A DNA stretch of 19,394 nt from Pleurotus djamor (taxonomy: Eukaryota > Basidiomycota > Agaricomycetes > Agaricales > Pleurotaceae), in NCBI GenBank assembly GCA_029747585.1, contig JAPEVF010000844.1, positions 1 through 19,394 of the forward strand. The letters run 5' to 3'. The first letter of the stretch is position 1, and every line of letters starts with the position of its first letter. A model generated the notes under the pieces. It had not been told where the DNA came from, did no database searches, and saw only the letters and a program-made list of their open reading frames with translations. Shown one piece after another: positions 9,901-19,115 of this stretch. A program made the position numbers and the translations under genes.

Positions 9901-12900
9901 GGCAATGGGAAACGGCATTTTTTCAGGCAAGCGGCCTCAACCGAGTCCCTGCACTCGAGGTCGCTTTCGCAGTCGCTATCGCTATCGCAGGAATTATCAT
10001 CGGCGCGCTCGCGTCAGGCTTCCTTTTCCAGTCACGGAACGTCTAGTTCTCATTCTCCCTCCAACTCCCATTCTGCCAATGGACCGTTCCCCAGCCCGCG
10101 CCCCAACCTATCTATCTCCCTTCCGAACACGAATGAACGTTCTGTGTCTAGTCTGGAAACAGAGATCATGCGGTTGCAAGAAGTGCTGAAGGAACGTGAA
10201 GCTGAAATTGCCCTTTTGGAAACTTCTTTGAAGGAGAAAGATAGGGAACCCGTCACCTCTTCACCGTCCGGATCTGATGATGTCGATACCCCTTCCACGC
10301 CTCCTAACGGCACTGGTCCTAACGGCGTCCACAACCTTGCTTCATACCTTACTCCCAAGACCATCGGTCAGTTTGAGCATATACGTCGCAGCATGCAACT
10401 TAACGGTCGCGACCACCTTCTTGACACCGGGTCGGAAGACGCAAGTAACGTCTCCGAATCTGACGAGTCTCTGGATCGATTGAACGAGCTCATGCTGTAA
10501 GTGGATCAGTCTCTTGTCTGGCGTCGGTCTATCTGACATCCAGTAGCTCCATGGCACAGAAAGAGTCTTATCACCGAGAGGTCGTGGACGAGTTGAACGA
10601 CGAGCTCAGCCAAGTTAAGAGGCAACTCGATGATCTAACGACCCTGTCCCGCGATCAGGTGAGTTCTCTTCTTCTTTACTACGCCATTGCTAATATCATT
10701 GCTAATATTTTGCAGGCCCTCAACATGTCCACTGAGCTCCAAGCCCTTCAGGAAAAGCATTCCCATGATTTGGAATTGCTTCAACGAGTTCAAGATCAAG
10801 AGGCCGACCTTATCAGTCGCCTGGAGGCTGCTGAAACTTCCCATCTCAAAGCCATAGACGAAATGCGAGAACAACATGAGACCGCTTTGGCTGCCAAAGG
10901 TGTTGAAGTTGAAGAACTCATCACCGCCATGAAGGAAGAACACGCGTCTGCTCTTTCCACCCTCCGCGATGAACTGTCACAGGCGTCCGCTGAGATTGAC
11001 AAGTATCGACAGCAACACGAGAGCACTCTTTCGAAGCTCAAACACGAGCACGAAGAGCAATTATTGCGACAAGCAAAGGAGACCGAGGACACTATTGCGG
11101 AGCTCAACAAAACACACGACGCTGCACTGGCCAAACTTTCCCGAGACCACGCAGAAGCCACCAAACAGAGGGACGCCGAGTCGACCGTCACCCTCCAAAC
11201 TACCGAGGAGGAGTACTACAACGCGCTCACCAAGCTACGTAATGATCATGCTGCGGCCCTAGAGAAACAAGCACTTGAGGCAGCTGCCAATCTTGAACGG
11301 CTCCGAGAAGAGCACGCTGGCAACCTACGAATTGCCGAGATCGCAACTCAAGGTTCCATCGCCGCGTCTGAATCTTCGAGGACCGTTGCCTTGCAAGAAC
11401 TACAAGAAGAACATGCTGCTGCCGTTTCTCGCAAAGAGACTCTACACGCCGAGGCTATCGAGCAATTAAAGGCCGAGCATGTTCGTTCCTTGGAGCACAA
11501 AGAAGGCGATCACACCTTAGTCTTGGATCGTCTACGCGCTGAGCATGAAGGTGCTATGACGCGTCTGAAAGAAGAATCACGGGTCGAAATCCAGAAGCTG
11601 ACGGACGAGCGAATCGAGAGCCAGGAACAACTTGACGCAGTATCTTCCACCTTGGCGAAAGTTCGTTCGGACTTGGAGAACAGAATACAATCTCTGCAAG
11701 AGCAGCACACACTCGTTTTGAGAGAGGTCGAAGCTGGGCATGAACAAGAATTCGCCTCATTGAAGCACTCACACTCCTTAGAACTTCAAGCCGCCGAAGC
11801 TGCGAACCAGCAAACTCTAGACACTCTTGCGAAGACTTTTTCGGAAGAAAAGGCGACGCTCGCTGCTGAGCATGAACGAGTCGCTCAGGAACTCAATGCT
11901 CGTCTAGACGCTCTACAGGAGGAACAACGCAACACTCTCAATACAGCTCAAAACCTCCAATCAGTTCAAGAAGACCGCGATCGTTTGCAAGAAACCCTTG
12001 ATCGTCTCGAACGACAGCATTCCGAAGAACTGGATACACTCCGCAAAGATGCGGCCCTTCTCGTCCAGGAACTGGAGCGTCAAAAGGCTGCAGCCCATGA
12101 AGTCAGCCTCTTACACGACCGTTCGCGCGCTGAGCATGAGAAGACTCTTGCGGACCACGCTGCCAATACCCTCGAAGTGCAAAACGAGCTTGCTGCCGTA
12201 CGTGACCAACGTGACCAGCTCAATGCCGAGGTCGACGCTCTCCGCAGTGAGCTCGATAAGACCCATTCTGAGCAATCGAAACTCGTTCAAGAGGCATCTA
12301 AGCGACAATCCCTCGTTGATGAACTAGAGAAGCATCGCTCAGAGCTAGCAGAAAGCCAGGAATCAGTTCAACGCCTTCGTGACGAGAAAGATAACCTGCT
12401 TGCTGAAAAGCTGCGTCAAGATAGCGTGATACGAGAGCTTCAAGCTCAAGTTGCCCGAAGCGCATCTCCTCCCAATGGTCGTCCCCTCACCGGCTATAAC
12501 AGAGGCACTGGTTTGCCATCGATGAAGTTGCCACCTCCCACTCCTCCACCGTCTGTCCCTCCCCCACCCGCCCCGCGATCCATGCACACCAACGGTGATC
12601 ACAACGCGAGCACTTCTTCTCAATCGTCATCCGTCACCATGTCTGTCTCCTCGAAGGACTCTCAGCTCGACTCTCCTACTACTTCGATAGGTCCCGGTTC
12701 AATGAATGGCTTCGCGACGTCACCTCCTCCCGACGCCAAAGTCACTCAACGGATAGAGCAACAGACCAAACTCTTGGAAGAGCAAGAAGCAATGATCAAG
12801 ACGCTGAACAAACAGTTAACGCATTGCGAGAGTGATCTCCAAACACATATGGACCTTGTGAGCACACTGGAGACCTCGCTCGGGGACTCGGAGAAGAATC

Positions 12901-13209
12901 GTAAGTCAAACCCACTGTTAGATTTGTAGCTCTTTACTCACCCGAATGAAAGTCCGAAAAGCCCGCATGCACGCAACCGAGTTAGCTCGAGAGCGGGACG
13001 TCCTCAACTCGAAGATTGAAGCCCTACGTGTTGAACTTGCTGAGGCGAAGCGAGAAGTTGCTAGCGTTCGCAAGTCAATAGCGGAGGAGAAGCAATCTCT
13101 GGAACATCGTTTAGGAGAGGAGCGACGAGCCAAGGAACGTGCGCGTGCTCAACTCGACTCGCGAATCGACGAGCTGCAAGGGAAGAGGTCGAAATTCACT
13201 TGCAGATAG
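6941..13209 (+). CDS. Kinesin-4 family motor protein (KIF4-like), long coiled-coil tail
   Basis: Eight exons: 6941-6986, 7049-7679, 7738-8152, 8202-9029, 9081-10496, 10544-10658, 10716-12900 and 12953-13209. They give about 1963 residues if one surplus base near 9610 is allowed for. The N-terminal motor spans about residues 12-460: VALRIRP, P-loop GQTSSGKT (115-122), switch I NAQSSRSH (243-250), switch II DLAGSE (358-363) and the end [46 protein letters not shown] and the exit to coiled coil match kinesin-4 (chromokinesin/KIF4, plus-end directed, ATP-driven). An 82-residue Ser/Pro-rich insert (264-345) splits the core. The tail has a coiled coil at about 475-790, a Ser-rich linker, a hendecad coiled coil (1193-1536), a proline-rich segment (1756-1771) and a last coiled coil ending KRSKFTCR. 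The likely roles are spindle or cytoplasmic microtubule dynamics and hyphal transport, which are inferred. Confidence 0.88.
7850..8095 (+). other. Ser/Pro-rich insertion in the kinesin motor domain
   Basis: Codons 264-345 lie between switch I ([18 protein letters not shown]) and the strand leading to switch II ([13 protein letters not shown]). Most kinesins have only a short loop (L10 region) here. The insert is rich in Ser, Pro, Gly and Arg ([24 protein letters not shown]) and contains several SP/TP dipeptides that could be kinase sites. It reads in frame with no splice signals around it, so it is probably translated. Confidence 0.7.
9596..9613 (+). other. Frame discontinuity in kinesin exon 5
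   Basis: The reading frame from exon 5 (9081 on) ends at a TGA at 9648-9650, while the frame that continues the protein ([17 protein letters not shown]) is displaced by one base. Dropping one C from the CCCC run at 9606-9609 joins TSPVP to EEPTTPT smoothly. An intron at 9547-9613 (GTACCG...CGAAG, 67 nt) also restores frame but has a weak 5' site. A sequencing or assembly indel is my preferred explanation. Confidence 0.6.
10685..10708 (+). repeat. Tandem 12-mer in kinesin intron 6
   Basis: CATTGCTAATAT occurs twice back to back within intron 10659-10715. Each copy has a CTAAT branch-point-like core, 7 and 19 nt or so before the 3' splice site TTGCAG. Confidence 0.7.
10842..11873 (+). repeat. 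Hendecad (11-residue) coded repeat in the kinesin tail
   Basis: From His1193 to His1536 the protein is built of about 31 units of 11 residues, with one +3 and one -1 phase slip. The approximate consensus is H-x-x-x-L-x-x-L-[KR]-x-E. Examples are [44 protein letters not shown] and [11 protein letters not shown]. His occupies unit position 1 in about 18 units, and Leu/Ile/Met is usual at positions 5 and 8. Confidence 0.75.
12531..12579 (+). other. Proline-rich motif in the kinesin tail
   Basis: Codons from about 1756 encode [16 protein letters not shown] between two coiled coils, followed by a Ser/Thr-rich linker. Such motifs can bind SH3, WW or profilin-type partners. The partner is unknown. 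Confidence 0.6.
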
Positions 13210-13669
13210 CCGACCTTGTGTGTCTTTCTATTCTGTACTGCTGACACGACCGGACGTTTTAGAGCCCAGGAGGATTCATCTTCTCATTATGCATTATGCT
13301 TCTGTTCACTAGTCCTTTGCTGGCCGCATATCACGGGCTCGCCAGCCCCGACCCACCGACACACTCGCTTTGCTATGTAACTCATTACTCCTGCACCCAG
13401 TTGCAGATGGATTGCGCGGATCAATACCTGTTTGGTATACCCTTCCCCCCATTGTCCCTTGTTGATGGTCATTACACGATCTCTATACCTTTATTATGTT
13501 AACAGTATTCTTCGANTTTTTTGGCTATACATGTTGCATCAATCACCATCTCTCCCGAAGAGATTCCACTAAGTCTGAACAAATTAGCGAAGCTCTGGAC
13601 CTGCGCATGAAGCTACGACCTATCCGATTAAGCGATGTTACTCAGCCTACTTTCACTCAGTCTTAGACC
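13210..13669. other. Intergenic region between the kinesin gene and the SDR gene
   Basis: This 460-bp spacer contains the kinesin 3' UTR, a short tandem CATTATG x2 (13285-13298) and one N (13516). Short ORFs on both strands have no recognisable content. I see no RNA gene. Confidence 0.5.
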
Positions 13670-14938
13670 ATGCCCAACGCTCCCCGCACGCTGCCAATAT
13701 TCTCTCTGGAAGGCAAGGTCTGCCTCGTCACAGGAGCCGCTCGAGGCTTGGGCCTTGAATTTTGTGTAGCGTTCCTCAGGTCGTGCGTCTCCTACTTTGG
13801 TGCTACCACGTATCAGAATCCAAAGATATCTTGATTCAGAGGCTGCACTTCCCTTGTAATTCTCGACCTGAAGGAAGACGAGATCAAGCAAGCTGCTCAG
13901 GAGTTGATCATTCAAATAAACCAAGAAACCGCCGGTGCGTAATACTCGATCGATCCTTGTGCAGCTCAATACCAATCGTGATTCACGATCNAAGCCGACG
14001 GAGACCCTGAAAGAAAGATCGACATACTCGCGTTGAAATGTGACGTCTCCAATGAAGCTGAGGTTCAGCAAGTATTCAAACAAGTGCGAGAAAAGTTCGG
14101 CCGTGTGGACGCTGTGGTCGCATCTGCAGGGATTGTGGAAAACTACGAAGCTTTAGAGTGCGTTATTTTTTCACCCGATAAGCATCGCTCTCGCTGACGG
14201 CGTACTAGCTACCCAGCTGATCGAATCAAACGGCTATATGATATCAATGTTCACGGGGCGTTCTACACCGCGCGCGAGGCAGCCAGAATAATGATCCCTC
14301 AAGGTTCTGGATCGATTGTTCTCGTTGCCAGCATGAGCGCAGATGTTTGTTCTGAGTTCCATATCATGATAATCCTAAGTTTTGACCGTCCTCTTTGCAG
14401 ATTGTGAACATTCCACAGCCCCAAATGGCGTATAATGGGTCGAAAGCTGGTGAGTCCATGGTCGAATGCCCTCTATGTTCTCCCTCATCACCTGGGTTAG
14501 CTGTGAAGCATATGGCCGCGAGTTTAGCGGTGGAATGGGCTAAGACAGGAGTCCGAGTCAACTCCTTGAGGTATGTTCGCATTTTGATCAAGCTACTTCC
14601 TCCTGATGGCCCCGTTCTTTCAGTCCGGGATACATGCTCACCAAACTCACTCGCACGATCCTCGCCAACGACCAAGCCCTCAAGGATACTTGGGAGAAAC
14701 TCACTCCCATGGGAAGGGTATGTATCCATCTTGAATTCCGCTCGTTATCCACCTGATATCCGTTCAAGCTGGGTGATCCGGACGACTTGGCGGTACGCTT
14801 CTCGTTGTTAACTCTCAAAGCATCTTTGTTTGCTAAGAAACCGTGTTTCAGGGAGCCATTGTGTATCTTTGCAGCGATGCGAGCAAGTTCATGACAGGTT
14901 CCGAGCTTCGGGTGGATGGAGGGTACACCGCCGTTTGA
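13670..14938 (+). CDS. Short-chain dehydrogenase/reductase (classical SDR, polyol dehydrogenase-like)
   Basis: Nine exons: 13670-13782, 13840-13934, 13995-14157, 14209-14344, 14401-14449, 14501-14570, 14624-14717, 14769-14792 and 14852-14938. They encode 276 residues. The nucleotide-binding motif is TGAARGLG (21-28), the structural motif is ASAG (112-115) in place of NNAG, and Asn137 precedes VHGAFY. The catalytic set is Ser167, Tyr180 and Lys184 (YNGSK). The C-terminal SPGYMLTKLT, GDPDDLAGAIVYLCSDASKF and VDGGYTAV blocks are typical of classical SDRs. An acidic residue at the end of beta 2 (ILDLKED) suggests NAD(H) preference. Relatives that act on D-arabinitol, mannitol or L-xylulose look similar, but the substrate cannot be read from sequence. 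Intron 2 contains an N (13991) at position -4 of its acceptor. Its stop lies 100 bp before WC-2 on the same strand. Confidence 0.9.
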
Positions 14939-15038
14939 AGTAGAGCATACGAATAGGGGCTATTAGGAGGAATTACCTACATTGAACGTTGCTCGATCGC
15001 TTGCGGTGGAGTCGTTCTCAACCTTAACTTTAGCTCCC

Positions 15039-16314
15039 ATGTCTCTACCCCAGCCACCGTCAGCCCCATCGACGGCCCAGAGACTCCCAATGACATTCGA
15101 GTTTACCAAGAGGAAACGATGGGCGGACTTGCTGGTCAACGAGTTAGCGGACGCGATGATCTTCGTTCTGTCAACGAATTGCAAGGTCCTCTACTCTGGT
15201 GCGGCTGTGACTGAAATTCTCGGTTGGAGGGACGTCGACTTGGTGGACAATGATTTCATCGACTTGGTCAATTGCAAGTATATATCCCCCTCGAACGTAC
15301 CATACATTATTGCTAAAACATTCACTTCATATCCTCCGCAGACCAAGACAGACATACCTTCCAAAGTGGCTTCAATGAGTCTGTGAGAACAGGGCAAGAC
15401 CTACTGTCTTACGTGCACTTGAGATGCAAAGACGTTATCATGGGCAATATCGCACCTCCACCTCGCGAAATACTCTTCGAAATTGCTGGCTCTCCTCATT
15501 TCGTGGAAGATGAATTACCCTGCAAATGTTTCTTTGCTATCGCGAAACCGTATCCGAGTCGGAATACTACAATGTTCGTCTTATCTTTGCTCGGGTTGTC
15601 ATATTCGGTCTAAGGAGAACGAACCGAAAAGGCAAACCTCGTTCATGGAGGCGAAGATGGAGAACGAACGTTTGCAGCAGAGGCTAGCTCATTTGAAGGC
15701 TTCGATCAATACCGAGCCGTCGCGGCATGGAAACTCTACAACCTTCGACATGCCTCTGGTCTCAACACGAGCATTAGTTCCACCTAATCATACCGGCAAT
15801 CTCGTGGCCTCGTCGTACGACGCTTCTTACTACAGCACTGGTCCCACCAGGTGCGTATGTTTCTCTGTCCAATGACACTCATGATGGTGTTCAACGAGTA
15901 ATATGTGTATGTTAGCGGCGTCTTCCCGTCGACAGCCTCTGCACCCAACGACACCGACAGTGAGGATATCTTCCGCAAGAAACGGGTAAGTCTGCACACA
16001 CGTTTACTCTCACACTGCCCGACTATTATTGACTTCGCCACACAACGTTATTAGCTCAAGAAATCCACGGGTGCCGATCAATACGTCTGCATCACCTGTG
16101 GGCGAACCAATTCGCCAGAATGGAGAAAGGTACGTACAAATTGCTCTCGTTTGCCTTGCAACTGCGAATGTGTGCTGAACGCGTTTGTTGGATCACGCAG
16201 GGACCGCTTGGTCCTAAGACACTGTGTAACGCGTGTGGTCTTCGTTGGGCTAAGCAAGTACGTCGATTCGACGATGCACCAGAAGGTGCTGGTGCTGGTG
16301 ATGCTCCTGCGTGA
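15039..16314 (+). CDS. wc-2: White Collar-2 type PAS/GATA transcription factor
   Basis: Six exons: 15039-15273, 15342-15573, 15632-15850, 15916-15985, 16055-16129 and 16201-16314. They encode 314 residues. The PAS domain covers about residues 30-155 (FVLSTNCKVLYSGAAVTEIL, then VNYQDRHTFQSGFNESV) and ends in RNTTMQTSFMEAKMENERLQ, a coiled segment. A basic stretch RKKRLKK (about 249-255) is a likely nuclear signal. The GATA zinc finger is C264-x2-C267-x18-C286-x2-C289 with [20 protein letters not shown]. This PAS-then-GATA order and the short length match fungal WC-2, partner of the LOV photoreceptor WC-1 in blue-light responses. The PAS lacks a flavin-binding LOV cysteine motif, as expected for WC-2. 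Intron 1 appears to be GC-AG. Intron 2's acceptor at 15631 is chosen because it keeps frame and family spacing. A GTACGT at 16258 is probably a cryptic donor, since reading through gives a normal C terminus. Confidence 0.88.
15274..15341 (+). other. GC-AG intron in the wc-2 gene
   Basis: The 68-nt intron begins GCAAGT and ends CTCCGCAG. Joining exon 1 in phase 1 gives VNYQDRHTFQ, matching PAS spacing. The alternative GTATAT donor 4 nt downstream is in phase 2 and would need an acceptor 10 nt later, which loses part of this loop. Confidence 0.65.
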
Positions 16315-16526
16315 TGTCGGATATCATTTGTAGCTTCTCGTTGGATTACGGTTAGAAGTAGAAGTAGAGGTTTTGTTGTTTGTTGTGCCATGTTGCTGTG
16401 TTCCGGTAATATTACTCGATATACTCCCCTGTTCCCTTACAACCAACTACTACTACCGCGATAGTAGACTGCTAGTCCTATCGCATCCTTCTCCTTCGAA
16501 TACCATCTAAAGATCCTAGAAACGAA
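16315..16526. other. Intergenic region between wc-2 and ARPC1
   Basis: This 212-bp spacer contains an imperfect palindrome at 16450-16467 (CTACTA, CCGCGA, TAGTAG; 16 of 18 positions self-complementary), about 60 bp before the ARPC1 start, and a short pyrimidine-rich stretch nearer the ATG. I see no gene. Confidence 0.5.
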
Positions 16527-18253
16527 ATGCCGCCTGCTGTATTTGATATAGCGCAGGCTCCCATTACGGCGCATACGTTCAATGCTAATCGCGACCGTAT
16601 GTCATGTTGCTATTGTTTTGCTTGACGCAAGATCAGGATCGCTGATGCCCATTCCCATTCTACAGAGCTTGCTGTTAGTTTAAACTCGAACGACGCACAG
16701 ATCTTCTCGCTCAGTGGGAAGGAATGGGTAGCTACGGAGACGTTATCTGAGGTTCGTGCCCACATCGATGGACTGCGGAGGAAACGCATTCATCCCAATC
16801 ATCCACACACTCAATCGTTCACTTCGTTATATCATATAGCACGACAAACTCATCACATCCATCGACTGGGCTCCATACTCGAACCGCATCGTCACGGCAT
16901 CCCAAGATCGCAATGCCTACGTGTGGCAGCAAGCTCCCGATCCACTCACCGGCGCCATCGTCTGGAAACCCACACTCGTTGTGCTGCGACTCAACCGAGC
17001 TGCGACGCACGTCCGATGGAGTCCAAAGGAAGATAAGTTTGCTGTTGCTAGCGGTGCGCGGTACGTTCTATCATCCCTATTATATACCCATCCACTTACC
17101 CATCGTTCCATTCCATTCTCATCACCCTCATACTCGGACGTTCTGACGTTCTGACGTTCTTACCGCTTAAAATGATGGTGTTCGCGTGCATGTGTATGTG
17201 TATGCGTGTAACAGGACTGTTGCCATCTGCTCCTTCGACACCGAGAACAATTGGTGGGTCGCGAAACACCTGAAGAAACCCATCCGGTCGACCGTGCTTT
17301 CCGTCGACTGGCATCCGAACAATGTTCTCCTGGCAGCTGGGAGCGCCGATATGAAGGCTCGCGTGTTTTCCGCATACATCAAAGAGGTTGACGAGAGGTA
17401 TGCAATGATTCTGTCTCTATTCTCTTCAAACGTTCTTTGTTTCTACTATCCGTTATTGTTGTTGGTTTTCTGACCCCGATTTTCTCTTCTATGTACGGTT
17501 GAATTTTTTTCGAACTTGCACGATTTTGGTAGGCCCGCTCCGACAGTTTGGGGAAGCAAGTTACCCTTCAATACCATTTGTGGGGAGTATTCGAGCCCGA
17601 CTGGTGGCTGGGTTCATGGTGTCGCGTTTTCCCCTTCCGGGGATCTACTCGCTTTTGCCAGTCAGTAGTCGTTTTTCACTCTTTTCCCCGGATAATCGGT
17701 TGACCTGTTTTTTCTTTTGTGTAATTGTGTTTCAGGCCACGACAGTTCCATCAGCATCGTCTACCCTGGTGGGCCCATCCTCCATCACATCAAGATCGCG
17801 ACGCTCCCGTGTGTTACGCTCACATGGACCAGCGAGGATTTCATCATTGCCGCTGGGCACGATTGTCAGCCGATCGCGTTTTCTGGATCGCAAGAGGGGT
17901 GGCAGTTGGTTGGTACGCTGGATGATTCCAAGTCTTCTGCTGGAGCGCGGTCGGGGTTTAACAGCCCTGTGGGGAGGCTGAATAGTTCGGCGTTTAATAC
18001 GTTTAGGGATGCGGATTCGCGTGGGCAGATGAGCCCTGGTGGGGCTGGGGGCGCGCAGGATAGTAAGTTGATGACGATCCATCAGAACACGATTACGAGT
18101 GTTAGGGCGTTTGAGAGGCAGGGGGAAAGGGTTACGAAGGTTAGTACGACTGGGGTGGATGGGAACTTGGTTATTTGGAATACGGACGAGGTTTCGCCGT
18201 TGAGCGCGAGCTCTGGACTTGCCAGTCGACTTGGTGGCATGCAAATTCGTTAG
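16527..18253 (+). CDS. ARPC1: Arp2/3 complex subunit 1 (ArpC1/Arc40), WD40 protein
   Basis: Six exons: 16527-16596, 16666-16751, 16840-17060, 17215-17397, 17533-17660 and 17736-18253. They encode 401 residues with consistent phases. ArpC1 is the WD40 propeller subunit of the seven-protein Arp2/3 complex, which nucleates branched actin filaments at endocytic patches and hyphal tips. Recognisable blocks are [110 protein letters not shown] and the closing VDGNLVIWN. An extended loop between the last blades contains [11 protein letters not shown] (about 313-323), as in other ArpC1 proteins, where this region is thought to contact actin-like subunits. Introns 2, 3 and 4 (88, 154 and 135 nt) are longer than elsewhere in the window. 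The gene converges on DAD3. Confidence 0.93.
17137..17160 (+). repeat. Tandem 8-mer GACGTTCT x3 in ARPC1 intron 3
   Basis: Three perfect adjacent copies of GACGTTCT lie in the 154-nt intron 17061-17214. A GT-rich stretch (about 17185-17210) follows before the acceptor. Both may reflect slippage expansion. Confidence 0.75.
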
Positions 18254-18301
18254 GACAAAGTACAAGGTTGTAAAATACATGGGACTCGTAAAGATACAAA
18301 G

Positions 18302-18732
18302 CTAGTAGCTAGTTGTTTGATCTGGATCTCGTTGAAAGGTGGAATCTGGTGCTGGTTGTTCGTTGATGACACCCCATACAGACGCCTTGAACTGGACGTA
18401 TATGGATACGGAAGTTAGTTGGAAGCGAGGACAAAGGGGTTGAGGAGATGCTTACCAAGGTCAAGACGAGACCCATCTTTTTCTCAAGCAGCCTCAATCT
18501 GGCCAGCATCCTTTCATCTGGCTGGTCTCCTAGCGACCGTGTTGTCTGTGCAGCCTGAGGAAGGATTCTTTGAGCATTTGCAAAGAGATTGGGTTGAGGG
18601 GGACGCGACACATACGGTCTTTACATGGTGAGCAAGCTTGGCGTATTCCCAGAGGACATCTGCCTCGAGAGGCGTCAGGCTTGGATGATTTGCGTAAGGG
18701 TTTTCTGTCAGGATGTGGTTTGTGGCAGGCAT
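18302..18732 (-). CDS. DAD3: DASH/Dam1 complex subunit Dad3
   Basis: Three exons (18732-18616, 18554-18456, 18391-18302) encode 101 residues, close to the usual Dad3 size. The introns are 18555-18615 (GTATGT...CTCAG, 61 nt) and 18392-18455 (GTAAGC...TCCAG, 64 nt), all in phase 0. The N-terminal helix has SLTPLEADVLWEYAKLAHHV (18-37), then a short linker, DERMLARLRLLEKKMGLVLT (52-71) and LFKASVWGVINEQ across the last junction. This matches the yeast Dad3 pattern of an LSPLQQEVLDKY-type start and a GLVGTLLKGSVYS-type end. Dad3 is part of the fungal-specific ten-subunit ring that couples kinetochores to spindle microtubules. The acceptor of intron 1 is chosen for frame and expected length. The frame stays open upstream to 19092 but the family start is the ATG at 18732. 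Confidence 0.88.
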
Positions 18733-19115
18733 GGGATGATGCCTCGTGGTGGTGGCAGCCGCGCCTACGGTCTTGCGGCTTTGAAATTGAAATTGGATGC
18801 GGCTTTGTTTGTTGCAGGGGTGTGTCTTGTGTTGGCGAGGGGGCCGACGGATAAGGTGGAAAGCCTCGGCAAAAAAAGAGTTTGAATTTGGGATGGAATT
18901 TGATTTTACATGTGGATCCTGAAAAAAAAGCGAGACAATAAGGGTGAGGGGGCGTTGAAGACAATAGGGCGTTGAAACCAAGACTACGCCTGGCATCGTG
19001 AATAAAAAGGGACTTGGGGCGAACAGGCAGTTAGCTTCTCCTCCTCCTCTTCTCTCCCAAAAGCTTAGCCGCGGGCCTGGCGCATTCCACATACGTTACT
19101 AGTTGCAATTTGAGA
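18733..19115. promoter_or_regulatory. Divergent promoter region between DAD3 and the right-edge gene
   Basis: This 383-bp spacer separates two divergent starts. A 24-nt pyrimidine tract (19035-19058, CT-rich) ends about 57 bp before the plus-strand ATG; such tracts are common near fungal transcription starts. No clear TATA or other consensus was found. Long open frames on the minus strand here are treated as chance. Confidence 0.5.

Noticed and set aside
9562..10500. A separate 312-residue gene inside the kinesin region
   Set aside because: Its content continues the kinesin coiled coil and is joined to exon 6 by a good intron; the break is explained by a one-base slip or small intron.
10796..11191. 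Minus-strand Ser-rich frame within the kinesin tail
   Set aside because: It is the complement of the Glu/Leu-rich hendecad repeat, which produces long Ser/Leu-rich antisense frames by composition.
15571..15614. A 41-nt wc-2 intron ending at CTAAG (15614)
   Set aside because: The length does not restore frame; the acceptor at 15631 gives a 58-nt intron, the right phase and the expected RNTTM-QTSFMEAKMENE join.
17732..18280. 182-codon open frame on the minus strand
   Set aside because: It lies antisense to the conserved last exon of ARPC1, is Arg/Pro/Thr-rich, and has no recognisable motif; it is a codon-bias shadow.
18514..19092. 192-codon minus-strand frame that includes DAD3 exon 1, suggesting a 120-residue N-terminal extension
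   Set aside because: Dad3 proteins are about 100 residues and start close to the LTPLE helix; the extension is low-complexity and non-conserved in appearance, so the ATG at 18732 is preferred.
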